The notes under the pieces are model-generated. The model saw only the letters and a list, made by a program, of their open reading frames with translations, searched no databases and had not been told where the DNA came from. Of a stretch of DNA of 64,000 bases, positions 34,056 to 43,589 are shown piece after piece (within the stretch, counting starts at the first letter, position 1; each line of letters starts with the position of its first letter). Both the position numbers and the translations under genes were made by a program. The stretch spans positions 20,539 to 84,538 of the forward strand of contig CACZDV010000013.1 in the NCBI GenBank assembly GCA_902780025.1, given 5' to 3'. This DNA is from an uncultured Prevotellaceae bacterium. Lineage in GTDB: Bacteria; Bacteroidota; Bacteroidia; Bacteroidales; Bacteroidaceae.

Positions 34056-35180
34056 ATGAAGTACAAGAATTTACTCCTTACGGCGACAATGGCATTGTTC
34101 GCGGTGAGCACTGTCACGGCGCAGGAAGACACCCGTGACCAGTTGAAATCTTATTCGTATGTAGAGGCTCAGGGCGGTGTGCAACTGACATCTACCGATG
34201 CCGACATGACCAAGCTGATCACGCCGACGGTAGCAGTCAGCTTCGGCCACTACTTCACCCCCGTCGTCGGTGCCCGCCTTCACGTCAACGCATGGCAGGC
34301 AAAGTCGGGCTTCTCAGATTTGGATCAGTTCTATAAGTGGAAGTACATCACTCCTTCTGCTGACCTGCTGATCAACTTGACCAACCTGATGTCGCAGACT
34401 CCCAAACATCCCCTGAACATCATCCTTCTGGGTGGTATCGGTCTGAACTATGCCTGGGATAACGATGAGCTGAAGGATCTGAACCTCTCAGCCGCAAGAA
34501 CTCCGTTGGCATGGAAGGACGACAAGCTGAGTCACAACATCCGCGCTGGTCTGCGCCTGGAGACGGACGTTACCAAGCCGTTGGGCCTCTCCTTTGAGGT
34601 CAACGCCAACTCTATCGACGACCGCTTCAATTCCAAGACCAACGATGCCGACGACTGGCAGTTCACAGCGATGCTGGGCATCAGCTATCGTTTCGGCAAG
34701 CGCTACCAGAAGCCTGCTCCTGTCCTGATACCTATCGTTCAGGAAGTGGTCGAGGACAACAGTGCCGACCTGGCTGAGGCTACCCCCGTTATCGTTGAGG
34801 AGAAGAAGCCCGAGCCTAAGGCTGTCGTGAAGACAGAGAACCTGCACGAGGAGATTTTCTACGTTATCTGTAAGAGCGACCCCACAGAGGGTGGTCAGGC
34901 TCAATTGCAGCGTGTGGCTGACTTCATGAAGAAGTACAAGGATGCCAAGGTGCAGATTGTTGGTTATGCCGACCGTGGTACGGGTAATCCTCAGATTAAC
35001 GTCATGTACGCTGAGCGCCGTGCTGCAGAGTGTAAGGATGCGCTGGTCAACAAGTATGGTTGCGACGCTGCCCGCATCGATATCGACTCTAAGGGCGACA
35101 CCGTTCAGCCGTTCGCTGAGAACGACAAGAACCGTTGCGTCATCATCGACTCTAAGGCTCAGTATACAGTTTACGAGTAA
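34056..35180 (+). CDS. OmpA-family outer-membrane protein
   Basis: Signal peptide (MKYKNLLLTATMALFAVSTVTAQ) from ATG 34056; ATG 34032 is an in-frame alternative. Residues about 25-225 form an eight-strand-type beta-barrel with many aromatic strand ends. A Glu/Pro/Val linker and an OmpA-like peptidoglycan-binding domain follow (about 270-375: VQIVGYADRGTGNPQINVMY, with AERRA). It anchors the outer membrane to peptidoglycan. The last 29 bp overlap the 3' end of the convergent methyltransferase gene. Confidence 0.88.
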   Translation: MKYKNLLLTATMALFAVSTVTAQEDTRDQLKSYSYVEAQGGVQLTSTDADMTKLITPTVAVSFGHYFTPVVGARLHVNAWQAKSGFSDLDQFYKWKYITPSADLLINLTNLMSQTPKHPLNIILLGGIGLNYAWDNDELKDLNLSAARTPLAWKDDKLSHNIRAGLRLETDVTKPLGLSFEVNANSIDDRFNSKTNDADDWQFTAMLGISYRFGKRYQKPAPVLIPIVQEVVEDNSADLAEATPVIVEEKKPEPKAVVKTENLHEEIFYVICKSDPTEGGQAQLQRVADFMKKYKDAKVQIVGYADRGTGNPQINVMYAERRAAECKDALVNKYGCDAARIDIDSKGDTVQPFAENDKNRCVIIDSKAQYTVYE

Positions 35181-36396
35181 TTAATAAGACGTGAGACTTA
35201 TCCGCGAGGGTGGTAGCAAAGATATACGTGCTGCCACCCTCGCTCAGTTTTAGTCGTCGGCGAAGTTCGGCTACCGTCAGCGGGAAATTCCTGACAGCAA
35301 TGTTGGCCTGCGTCATTCCTCCCAGCTTCTCCTTCAGTTCACGTTTGCCCATAGTACTCACAGACTCAATCGCAAATTCACGGCCAGGAAAGTCGTTGAC
35401 GCGCACGTCTGAGACGAACAGGTGACTATTCTGGGCTATCTGACTGACGCCAAACTGTTGTGCAAGTGCATCGAAACAGCCTGCCTTCATGATGGATGCA
35501 TTGGGCTCGTAGAGGTAATTAAACTCGTGGAGGGTGGAGCTTTTCTCGTGGAGGGTGGAGTGTGGAGTGTGGAGGGAGATTTGTGGAACAAACACGAAAT
35601 ACTGTTCACCCTCGCCAGTCAGGTTCACGCAATGAACATGTCTCACTCCACTCTCAACGTTCCTCGCTTCACGAAAACCTCTATCCGCCATCACTAAGAG
35701 CAGTTCCTTACACTCATTCTGAACAGAGACAATATGTATCTCACGTACATATTCCTCGCCAAGATCATGGACCGCCTTACGCCAATCGAGCATTGGCGAT
35801 AGCTTCAGCAACACCCGCTCTGCCTTCGATAATAGCAAGTTGCGGAGAGTCAATACGTCGGGAGTACAGTCGCTGAGGGCATAGGTCCTTCCGCCGTGAC
35901 TGTCGCGACGGGCAGGGTCTATATAAATAAGGTCTGCCTTGGGCATGTTGCGTAGGTACTCCTCCGCATCACCGCAGACCACCTCAGCCTGATGGATTCC
36001 TAACCGACGGAAGTTTTCGCGGGCAATGTCGCACAGCGGCTGCTGACGTTCCACATAGATAGCCTCTTCGAAGCTACGGGCCAAAAAAGAGAAGTCGACA
36101 CCAAAGCCTCCGGTCAGGTCGACCATCCGCCGCCTTTCGCTCAGTTCTCGCATAATCGCAGCCTTATAATGTGCCGTCTGCTCACTCGAACACTGCTCCA
36201 TCGACAGATGAGGCGGATAGATGATACCTTCCGTAGCCGCCCACGACGGCAACTTCCGTCGTGCCGTCTGTCGTCCTGCTATCTGGTCGAGGGCATATAC
36301 CAGATTCACTTCGGGGTCTTTCAGTCCCCGAAGTGCCAGTTGACGCACATCGTCGTCAGCATGTTCACGTATGAATTTCGCGGTTGCTTCGTTCAT
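35152..36396 (-). CDS. THUMP-like domain class I SAM-dependent methyltransferase
   Basis: 414 residues. SAM motif I is VDLTGGFGVD (about residue 93) and the catalytic-loop-like motif IV is DLIYIDPARRD (about 155). The C-terminal 90 residues correspond to the Thump_like domain found in Bacteroidota proteins of this type (TMGKRELKEKLGGMTQANIAVRNFP region). It probably modifies RNA. The segment at about 35524-35578 encodes repeated STLHE/HSTLHE units from a GGTGGAG-type tandem repeat and looks like an in-frame insertion. The ATG shares one base with the argS stop (TAATG), so the two genes are coupled. Confidence 0.85.
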   Translation of the reverse strand: MNEATAKFIREHADDDVRQLALRGLKDPEVNLVYALDQIAGRQTARRKLPSWAATEGIIYPPHLSMEQCSSEQTAHYKAAIMRELSERRRMVDLTGGFGVDFSFLARSFEEAIYVERQQPLCDIARENFRRLGIHQAEVVCGDAEEYLRNMPKADLIYIDPARRDSHGGRTYALSDCTPDVLTLRNLLLSKAERVLLKLSPMLDWRKAVHDLGEEYVREIHIVSVQNECKELLLVMADRGFREARNVESGVRHVHCVNLTGEGEQYFVFVPQISLHTPHSTLHEKSSTLHEFNYLYEPNASIMKAGCFDALAQQFGVSQIAQNSHLFVSDVRVNDFPGREFAIESVSTMGKRELKEKLGGMTQANIAVRNFPLTVAELRRRLKLSEGGSTYIFATTLADKSHVLLITRKLYTEP

Positions 36397-38186
36397 TACA
36401 TTCTCTCGGGCACCTCAATACCGAGGAGGCTCATGCCGCTCTTGATAATCTTGGCGACATTACGGGCCAACACGAGGCGAACGGCGCGCTTGTCAGCATC
36501 GGGCTCGTTGAGAATGGAGTAATCGTGGTAGAACTGGTTGAAGACCTTCGTCAGTTCGTAGCAGTAGTTGGCGATGCCCGAGGGCGAGTAGTCCTTTCCT
36601 GCCTGCTCGACAGCAGCACCGAACTCATTCATCTTCTGAATAAGCTCGGTTTCCTTGTCATTCAGAGTAATCTGAGTGCTCAGAGTATTCTGATTATTCT
36701 GAGCATCCTGCGCCTTGCGCAGGATAGAGCGGATGCGGGCGTAGGTGTACTGGATGAAAGGACCGGTATTGCCGTTGAAGTCGATACTTTCCTCGGGGTT
36801 GAAGAGCATGTTTTTACGTGCGTCGACCTTGAGGATGAAGTATTTCAGGGCGCCCATACCGACGATGCGGGCAATCTCGCGGCGCTCCTCTTCGGTCATA
36901 TCATCAAATTTACCTAGTTCCATCGATGTTTTGTAGGCATCTTCAACCATCAACGCCATCAGGTCGTCGGCATCGACGACGGTGCCCTCGCGGCTCTTCA
37001 TCTTGCCGTTGGGCAGTTCCACCATACCGTAGGAGAAGTGCGTCAGCTCCTTACCCCACTTAAAGCCGAGGCGGTCGAGCAGGATGCTGAGCACCTGGAA
37101 GTGGTAGTTCTGCTCGTTGCCCACGACATAGATCATCTTGTCGATGGGGTAATCCTGGAAGCGCATCTCAGCGGTGCCGATATCCTGTGTCATGTAGACA
37201 GAGGTACCGTCGCTGCGCAACAACAGCTTCTGGTCGAGTCCCTCGTTGGTCAGGTCGGCCCACACGGAGTTGTCCTCATGGCGTTCGAAGAGACCTTTAG
37301 CGAGTCCTTCCTCCACCTTGGCCTTACCCTTGAGGTAAGTTTGCGACTCGTAGTATATCTTGTCGAACGAGACGCCCATTTTCTTATAGGTTTCATCGAA
37401 GCCGGCATACACCCAGTTGTTCATCTTCTCCCAGAGGGCGCGCACTTCGGGGTCGTTGTTCTCCCACTTCACCAGCATCTCGTGAGCCTCCTTGATGAGC
37501 GGAGCTTCCTGCTTAGCTTTCTCTTCATCCATACCTTGAGCAACCAATTCCTTGATTTCCTCGCGGTAGTGCTTGTCGAAGGCTACGTAGTAGTCGCCGA
37601 TGAGGTGGTCGCCCTTCTTGCCAGATGACTCGGGGGTCTCGCCGTTGCCGTATTTCAGCCAGGCGAGCATCGACTTGCAGATATGAATACCGCGGTCGTT
37701 GACAATATTCGTCTTGACGACCTTGTTGCCATTAGCCTCCATAATCTGAGCTAACGACCAACCGAGCAGGTTGTTACGGACGTGGCCGAGGTGCAGTGGC
37801 TTGTTGGTGTTAGGCGATGAGTATTCAATCATGACGAGAGGAGAGTTCTCGTTAGCTGTCTTCGTGCCGAAGTGCTCATCTTGGTCAATAGCCTTCAGCA
37901 GTTCCAGCCAAGCACCGTCGCCGATGCTCAGATTCAGAAAACCCTTTACTACGTTGAACTTCTCAACGGCCGTGCAATTCTGCACGAGGTATTCGCCAAT
38001 CTCCTGTGCCGTCTGCTCAGGACTCTTCTTAGCGGCCTTGACAAACGGAAAGACCACCAGCGTCAGGTTACCCTCAAACTCACTTCTTGTCTTCTGCAAC
38101 TGCAACATCTTTTCAGTTGCATCCATACCGTAGAGTGCCTTCACGGCCTCGCCGGCAGCCTTGCTAATCAATGCTTCGATATTCAT
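36396..38186 (-). CDS. argS: Arginyl-tRNA synthetase
   Basis: 596 residues of the class Ia family. The HIGH-type motif is LHLGHVRNN (about residue 117) and the KMSK region is replaced by GKMKSREGT, as in many ArgRS. The DALR anticodon-binding domain is C-terminal, ending SLLGIEVPERM. A low-complexity stretch at about 36664-36712 encodes NNQNTLSTQITLND, built from CAGA/CTGA-type short repeats, at the boundary before the anticodon-binding domain. It is followed without a gap by the THUMP-like methyltransferase gene. Confidence 0.96.
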   Translation of the reverse strand: MNIEALISKAAGEAVKALYGMDATEKMLQLQKTRSEFEGNLTLVVFPFVKAAKKSPEQTAQEIGEYLVQNCTAVEKFNVVKGFLNLSIGDGAWLELLKAIDQDEHFGTKTANENSPLVMIEYSSPNTNKPLHLGHVRNNLLGWSLAQIMEANGNKVVKTNIVNDRGIHICKSMLAWLKYGNGETPESSGKKGDHLIGDYYVAFDKHYREEIKELVAQGMDEEKAKQEAPLIKEAHEMLVKWENNDPEVRALWEKMNNWVYAGFDETYKKMGVSFDKIYYESQTYLKGKAKVEEGLAKGLFERHEDNSVWADLTNEGLDQKLLLRSDGTSVYMTQDIGTAEMRFQDYPIDKMIYVVGNEQNYHFQVLSILLDRLGFKWGKELTHFSYGMVELPNGKMKSREGTVVDADDLMALMVEDAYKTSMELGKFDDMTEEERREIARIVGMGALKYFILKVDARKNMLFNPEESIDFNGNTGPFIQYTYARIRSILRKAQDAQNNQNTLSTQITLNDKETELIQKMNEFGAAVEQAGKDYSPSGIANYCYELTKVFNQFYHDYSILNEPDADKRAVRLVLARNVAKIIKSGMSLLGIEVPERM

Positions 38187-38205
38187 ATTCTTGGAATTTT
38201 GGGTG

Positions 38206-38213
38206 CAAAGGTA
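38206..38213 (-). promoter_or_regulatory. -7 element of the argS operon
   Basis: TACCTTTG on the minus strand, 20 bases before the ATG; the -33 region is occupied by GATTGAA-type tandem repeats (38221-38250). Confidence 0.6.
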
Positions 38214-38267
38214 CGAAAAAAGATTGAAGATTGAAGATTCAAGATTGAAGTTTTTATTTAATTTTCG

Positions 38268-38275
38268 TAACTTTG
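38268..38275 (+). promoter_or_regulatory. -7 element of the MATE gene, almost touching the start codon
   Basis: TAACTTTG with an ATTG at 38244-38247 (20-base spacing). The ATG is at 38285, leaving a leader of only about 5 bases. Confidence 0.6.
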
Positions 38276-38284
38276 CATCCGAAA

Positions 38285-39592
38285 ATGAATTTTAGAGACC
38301 GTCAGATACTTAAAATTGCCGTACCCTCCATCGTGTCGAACATCACCGTTCCGCTGTTGGGGCTCATCGATGTAGCTATCGTCGGACACATGGGCAGCGC
38401 CGCCTACATCGGGGCGGTGGCCGTGGGGTCGATGATTTTCAACCTCGTCTACTGGCTCTTCGGATTCCTCAGGATGTCGACCAGCGGCATGACCGCCCAA
38501 GCCTATGGACGGCGCGACCTTGCAGCCGTCACAAGAATATTGGTTCGTTCGGCCGGCATCGCCCTGCTGACAGCCCTTGTACTGATTGTTCTTCAACTCC
38601 CGCTGAAGTGGCTGATGTTTTGGTTGATGGGGCCGACACCCGACGTGATTCCCTATGCCACCACCTATTTTCATATTGTCATTTGGGGTGCTCCCGCCAT
38701 GTTGGGGCTCTATTGTCTGTCGGGCTGGTTCATTGGGATGCAAAACACCCTTATTCCGATGTTCATCAGCATCATGCAGAACGTGGTCAATATTCTCGCC
38801 TCGCTGACGCTGGTTTATGGTGTCGGCATGAAGATAGAGGGCGTGGCCCTCGGCACCGTCATTGCCCAGTATATAGGAATCATCGTGGCCTTGGGGTTGC
38901 TGGTGAAGTACTATTGGCGGCATCTCTCCTTTTGCCCTTCACGCTTTTTCTCCTTTAATCCTCTGCGCTCCTTCTCCTTTCATGGAAGCGTAAACCTTGA
39001 CCTCTTCCTACGTACCGTCTGCCTTGTTGGCGTCAACCTGTTTTTCACTTCGGCAAGTGCCCGTCAGGGGGCGGTCATCCTGTCGGTGAATACGGTGATG
39101 CTGCAGTTGTTCCTGTTCTTCAGCTACTTCATGGACGGCTTTGCCTATGCTGGTGAGGCTTTGGGCGGGCGGTTCTATGGTGCCCTTAATGCAGATGCCT
39201 TCCGTGAGACGTTACGACGGCTTTTTAGATGGGCATTGGTGATGACTGCCATCTTCACCTTATTATATATGGTAGGCGGTATGGATATCGTACGTCTGCT
39301 GACCGACGAGCAGCAAGTGCGAGAGACGGCTGAAAGATTCATCTGGTGGGTATGGCTGGTGCCTGCAGCGGGGGCTGCCGCCTTCATCTGGGACGGCATC
39401 TTCGTGGGCATCACCGCTAGTCGGGGAATGTTGATGGCCACCTTCCTGGCAACGCTGTCGTTTGCGGTCGTCTATCTGCTGACGAAGGATACTATGGGCA
39501 ACAACGGGCTCTGGTTGGCACAAATCGTCTATCTCGCCATGCGAGGCATCTTGCAGACCGTCTGGTACGCAAAAAATAAGAAATTTACTTAA
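38285..39592 (+). CDS. MATE family efflux transporter (DinF-like)
   Basis: 435 residues and about 12 membrane helices. The N-terminus ILKIAVPSIVSNITVPLLGL followed by DVAIVGHMG is the MATE signature, and the closest subgroup by eye is DinF/NorM-like. It exports cationic drugs or metabolites in exchange for Na+ or H+. ATG 38285 is used; the TTG at 38273 lies within the promoter. Monocistronic, divergent from argS. Confidence 0.9.
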   Translation: MNFRDRQILKIAVPSIVSNITVPLLGLIDVAIVGHMGSAAYIGAVAVGSMIFNLVYWLFGFLRMSTSGMTAQAYGRRDLAAVTRILVRSAGIALLTALVLIVLQLPLKWLMFWLMGPTPDVIPYATTYFHIVIWGAPAMLGLYCLSGWFIGMQNTLIPMFISIMQNVVNILASLTLVYGVGMKIEGVALGTVIAQYIGIIVALGLLVKYYWRHLSFCPSRFFSFNPLRSFSFHGSVNLDLFLRTVCLVGVNLFFTSASARQGAVILSVNTVMLQLFLFFSYFMDGFAYAGEALGGRFYGALNADAFRETLRRLFRWALVMTAIFTLLYMVGGMDIVRLLTDEQQVRETAERFIWWVWLVPAAGAAAFIWDGIFVGITASRGMLMATFLATLSFAVVYLLTKDTMGNNGLWLAQIVYLAMRGILQTVWYAKNKKFT

Positions 39593-39618
39593 AAAAAAGA
39601 CTGTTTCACAGAAAGTTC

Positions 39619-39649
39619 TTTGTTTATTCCCGTTTTCTGCCTATCTTTG
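39619..39649 (+). promoter_or_regulatory. Promoter of the DUF2490 gene
   Basis: TTTG (39619-39622), 19 bases, TATCTTTG (39642-39649), followed by CACCCG. The ATG at 39677 is the first good start after it. Confidence 0.8.
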
Positions 39650-39676
39650 CACCCGAATAACCAAAACCAAGACAAA

Positions 39677-40441
39677 ATGAAAAGACTTTTTTGTGTTCTT
39701 TGGTGCTTCCTCGGTCTGGCTTTTTCTGCGAATGCCCAGGGCGATGACTTCGGTATGTGGTACGAACTGGGTGCCGAGAAGAAGTTGTCGAAGAAGTGGA
39801 GCTTAGGACTGGAGGGGGAGTTCCGTACCCGCAACAACACGAAGACTGCTGACCGCTGGAGTGCAGGCGTCAGTGCCGAGTACAAACTGACAAAGGGACT
39901 GAAGGCATCTGCTGGCTATAACCTGCTCTACGATAATAATGCCGAGGAACTGACTTTCAACAGCAGCGGTGACCCTAAAAAGTGGACTCCCTCCTACTGG
40001 GGCATACGCCATCGCTTGAACCTGAGCCTTTCGGGTAATGTGGACTGGGGGCGTTTCAACTTCAGCCTGCGCGAACGCTGGCAGTACACCTATCGTCCTG
40101 AAGCCAAGGACAAGAAGTATGCTTTTACCTACGATGATGACGATTATCTGTCAGGCTATACGATGGAGTCTGCCAAGGAAAAAAGCAAGCATATGCTCCG
40201 CAGCCGCTTGCAGGTGAGTTACGACATTCCAAGCTGTAAATTCGATCCGACAGCCAGCGTCGAACTGTTCAACGATGACGATGGTATTGCCAAGATGCGT
40301 TACCAGTTGGGCGTAGACTATAAGATTCAGAAGAAGCACGTGCTGTCGCTTACCTATCGTTATCAGCACGTCAACAGCAACGACGAAGACAATGAGGGGG
40401 ATTGCCACCTTATAGGACTCGGCTACAAATACAAATTCTAA
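39677..40441 (+). CDS. DUF2490 outer-membrane beta-barrel protein
   Basis: 254 residues with a signal peptide (KRLFCVLWCFLGLAFSANAQ). The mature protein begins GDDFGMWYELGAEKKLSKKW, the typical DUF2490 opening, and alternates hydrophobic and aromatic residues in about ten to twelve strands up to a C-terminal GYKYKF with terminal Phe, as in outer-membrane proteins. Function of the family is unknown. It lies 12 bp upstream of the lipoprotein gene and probably shares its transcript. Confidence 0.85.
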   Translation: MKRLFCVLWCFLGLAFSANAQGDDFGMWYELGAEKKLSKKWSLGLEGEFRTRNNTKTADRWSAGVSAEYKLTKGLKASAGYNLLYDNNAEELTFNSSGDPKKWTPSYWGIRHRLNLSLSGNVDWGRFNFSLRERWQYTYRPEAKDKKYAFTYDDDDYLSGYTMESAKEKSKHMLRSRLQVSYDIPSCKFDPTASVELFNDDDGIAKMRYQLGVDYKIQKKHVLSLTYRYQHVNSNDEDNEGDCHLIGLGYKYKF

Positions 40442-40453
40442 ACGACGACCATC

Positions 40454-41560
40454 ATGAAAAAGCTACTTTCAATCATATTGGCAGTGCTGGCCATCACGGC
40501 TTGCTCTACCGACGATGCTTACAACTTGGACTACTTTACCCAGAAGTACGGTAACCCTGGTGGGGGCGGCGAACCCACTGATACGACAGACACCACTCAT
40601 GTCGTCGTCGAACCTGACACGGTTTTCATTGGCATTGCCTACGAAGGTGCAACGGCCACGCTGACCGGCGATGTTGAGAAAGTGACCGTCAGCCGCATTG
40701 ATGCTGATATCACTCTGACTTCAACTACAGAAAAATACCTGCAGCTGACGCTAAGCGGCTCTACTCCCGACGGTTCGCTGCTGGTCTATAGCCAGAAGGC
40801 ATGGGGACTGGTGCTCAACGGCGTCAGTATCACCAACCCCGATGGTTCGGCCATCAACAACCAGTGCTCGAAGTGGCTCTACGTCACGCTGGCTGACAGT
40901 ACTGAGAATACGCTTACCGACGGTGAGAGCTATGCCGCACAGGCGTATGACCAGAAAGGAACGTTCTTCAGCGAGGGACAGATGCGCTTCACGGGAACAG
41001 GCAAGCTGACCGTCAACGGTAACGCCAAGAGCGGCATTGTCAGCGACGACTACATTGTCATCGACGATGGTTCGCTGGTCGTCAGCGCGAAGGCTGACGG
41101 TGGTCGTGGCATCAAGGTGAACGACGGACTGGCCATCAATGGCGGCAACACCACCATCACCACCACGGGCGATTGTAAGATAGAGACCGTGGATGGTGTA
41201 CGCGACACCACCTCTGCAGCAGGCATCAAGACGGATAGTCTCTTCACAATGACAGGTGGCTCGCTGACCATTACCAGCAAGGGTGACGGCGGCAAAGGTA
41301 TCAACGCTACCGACAGCGTCGTCGTCAGTGGCGGAACGCTCAACGTCACCACTACCGGTTCCAACGATGAAAGTAAACCTAAGGGCGTGAAGAGCGACAA
41401 GGCGATTGTCGTCAGTGGTGGATCGTTCACCGTCAATGTCAAGAAGAGCTGGGCCTGCGACAACGGTACTGAAAGTGAGGAGCCCGAGGATCACCTCACC
41501 ATCGTAGGTACCCCCGCTGTAAAGACGCTGACCAAACGGTCGGTTGTCATTCAGTATTAG
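40454..41560 (+). CDS. Carbohydrate-binding lipoprotein (Cthe_2159-like, DUF4353)
   Basis: 368 residues. The lipobox is AITAC (Cys17) after a short hydrophobic segment. Following a Gly/Thr-rich linker, residues about 55-350 are repetitive (LVLNGVSITNPDGSAINNQ, GIKVNDGLAINGGNTTITT, GIKTDSLFTMTGGSLTITS), the parallel beta-helix pattern of Cthe_2159, a cellulose- and polygalacturonate-binding family. It may hold pectic or other acidic glycans at the cell surface. Its stop is 6 bp from the convergent stop of the next gene. Confidence 0.8.
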   Translation: MKKLLSIILAVLAITACSTDDAYNLDYFTQKYGNPGGGGEPTDTTDTTHVVVEPDTVFIGIAYEGATATLTGDVEKVTVSRIDADITLTSTTEKYLQLTLSGSTPDGSLLVYSQKAWGLVLNGVSITNPDGSAINNQCSKWLYVTLADSTENTLTDGESYAAQAYDQKGTFFSEGQMRFTGTGKLTVNGNAKSGIVSDDYIVIDDGSLVVSAKADGGRGIKVNDGLAINGGNTTITTTGDCKIETVDGVRDTTSAAGIKTDSLFTMTGGSLTITSKGDGGKGINATDSVVVSGGTLNVTTTGSNDESKPKGVKSDKAIVVSGGSFTVNVKKSWACDNGTESEEPEDHLTIVGTPAVKTLTKRSVVIQY

Positions 41561-41566
41561 TCCTGA

Positions 41567-43399
41567 TCAATACAGTTTCTGGTTCCTGATCAAGAAGTAT
41601 TCGTAATAGAAGGTGTGACCAAAGCGGGGGTAGAAGACTTCCTTCATCTGCTCTTCGCTCATGCTTTGGCATTGCTGGGCCAAGGCCATGAAGTCCTTAT
41701 AGGTCTGGACTACCTCCTTGTCAAAGGGCATCTTGCTAATGTCTACCTGATGCTCAAGGTTGCCATATAGATAGGCAGCCTCTTGGAAATGTGTAGGCAT
41801 GTGCTCTCCAGCATGGCTTTGGGCATACTGGAAGAAACGGGGCCAGAATGTCTGTATGTCCTTCATCCACAGGGCGGCAATGAGTGCCTGTTCCTGGAAG
41901 AGTTTGTCGTCGCTTTCTACAGAGACAAACTGGGTCATCAGGAACTTCTCGGCCAGGCCGTTGTCGCTGCCTAAAATGTCGTCGCCCTTCATCAGATGGA
42001 GAATAGGCTGAAATTCGGCATCTGCCTGTATGGCTTTGTCGTTGTCAAGGAACTTCTCGTAGCGTTCTGTCCATTCGCGATGGTAGCGGGTGTGCTTCAG
42101 CTGGGCAATATACTTGCGGGCCACGCGATATTCGCCATTGAGCAGGGCACAGCGGGTTAGGTATTTCAGATATTCGGCTCGCCATCCGAACTCCACGCCG
42201 TCCTCCAGACACCAGCGGTAGCAGTAGTTAAGCAGGCCATAATGATAGTAGACGGAACGTCCTACGACCTGTGTCATACTGACGGGGATGTCTGCCGTGC
42301 TGGCCTTGGCACCTGTTTTGTAATGGTACATCTTGTCGCCCTGACTACCTAAGCGGAACAAGGCCAAGTTCTTCATCATGACAATGGCGCGCGTGGGCTC
42401 TTCTTCAGCATAGGCGGCCTCGTCCAAGACTCCCTGCCAGTTGAGGTTTTCCACACACTGTTGCATACGCAGCTCCTTGTGGAAGTTATAGTCGCGGTAC
42501 CAGTAATGCTGTACACACCACACAACAGCCACCACCAAGACGGCCTGAGTGGCTATCCACATGACGGGGCGCTTAAGCAAGGCGGGACATTGGCAACGAT
42601 ACAATGCGGCCATCACCACCAGCGAGAACACTAATATATAATAAGGTATATAATAGGCAGAGAACTCCTGGTCGATGACAAAGAGAGGGAGTCCTGTCCA
42701 CCAGATATTTCCAAGGCTGGTCTGATAGAATACGTAGTTATAATAGAACAGTGGCCAGAACACGATACTGAGCAGTGCCACTACTGTCGCTATGATGCGC
42801 GCACCCAGCGTCATTCCCTTTAACCGCCACGTCAGGATGGCCATCAGTAGCGTAGCCAGCAGGCCATAAAACCCTATCAGAGGATAGAGCACAGCCGTAC
42901 TGACAACCATATAGACGGGTCGCAGGTAGAACTTAGAGGACATAAGACGGTAGAGCCACACCGCAGCGACGGCCAGCGTTGTACCGATAGTAGCGGCAAA
43001 GAAATGGCCGCGCAGTTTCATGTAATACACCCAATAGCCTAAGTCGACGTCTGATACCAGCAATGCGGCAACAGGAATGAGCAAAACCACGCACCATTTC
43101 AGTGACACCCGGAAGGTGCGTCCGATGACCAGCATTAATAGCACCCACCATAGGCAGAGTATAAGGACACCCACCCACGGATAATAAAAGAACTCGGTGA
43201 AGTAGGTTCCTAACCACGTCAAGAGCCAGCCCGATGTCACCATCTGTTGTTTCAGGAACAACGGAGTATCGAGAAACAAGTTCAGCTCCTGTACTTTCCA
43301 CAGGTATTCACTCTCATATTTCAACAGGAAATATGCTGTTGCCACGAGAGCCGCCAATAATAATAAGGCGGGACTCAACAATCTCAGTTTTTCCTTCAT
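41567..43399 (-). CDS. Large membrane protein of unknown function (DUF6057-like)
   Basis: 610 residues. The first half has about nine to ten hydrophobic helices (LLSPALLLLAALVATAYFLL at the start). The second half (about 330-610) is soluble and helix-rich with many Tyr, Trp and Cys residues, perhaps TPR-like (AYAEEEPTRAIVMMKNLALF). I associate it with DUF6057, an uncharacterised Bacteroidota family, with modest confidence. The sequence just before the ATG is a run of AGTGAAA-type tandem repeats, and a -7 box lies at 43444-43451. No operon partner. Confidence 0.7.
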   Translation of the reverse strand: MKEKLRLLSPALLLLAALVATAYFLLKYESEYLWKVQELNLFLDTPLFLKQQMVTSGWLLTWLGTYFTEFFYYPWVGVLILCLWWVLLMLVIGRTFRVSLKWCVVLLIPVAALLVSDVDLGYWVYYMKLRGHFFAATIGTTLAVAAVWLYRLMSSKFYLRPVYMVVSTAVLYPLIGFYGLLATLLMAILTWRLKGMTLGARIIATVVALLSIVFWPLFYYNYVFYQTSLGNIWWTGLPLFVIDQEFSAYYIPYYILVFSLVVMAALYRCQCPALLKRPVMWIATQAVLVVAVVWCVQHYWYRDYNFHKELRMQQCVENLNWQGVLDEAAYAEEEPTRAIVMMKNLALFRLGSQGDKMYHYKTGAKASTADIPVSMTQVVGRSVYYHYGLLNYCYRWCLEDGVEFGWRAEYLKYLTRCALLNGEYRVARKYIAQLKHTRYHREWTERYEKFLDNDKAIQADAEFQPILHLMKGDDILGSDNGLAEKFLMTQFVSVESDDKLFQEQALIAALWMKDIQTFWPRFFQYAQSHAGEHMPTHFQEAAYLYGNLEHQVDISKMPFDKEVVQTYKDFMALAQQCQSMSEEQMKEVFYPRFGHTFYYEYFLIRNQKLY

Positions 43400-43443
43400 G
43401 ATTTCACTTCTTCACCTTTTCACTTTTTCTTTTTTCAATGGTG

Positions 43444-43451
43444 CAAAGGTA
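43444..43451 (-). promoter_or_regulatory. -7 element of the 43399 membrane-protein gene
   Basis: TACCTTTG on the minus strand, 45 bases before the start codon. Confidence 0.5.
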
Positions 43452-43536
43452 AGCAATTATTTTTGATTCGTAAAGGTTTTCGCTTAATTTTCTGAAAAAT
43501 AATCCCCTGACTATAAGGTATTCGAAAATTTTTTCG

Positions 43537-43544
43537 TACTTTTG
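43537..43544 (+). promoter_or_regulatory. -7 element of the pta-ackA operon
   Basis: TACTTTTG, followed by CAGTCCCG; the ATG of pta is 46 bases downstream. The -33 box is weak. Confidence 0.6.
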
Positions 43545-43589
43545 CAGTCCCGTGATAGCCAAAGAACAACATATTATACAAAACAAGCT

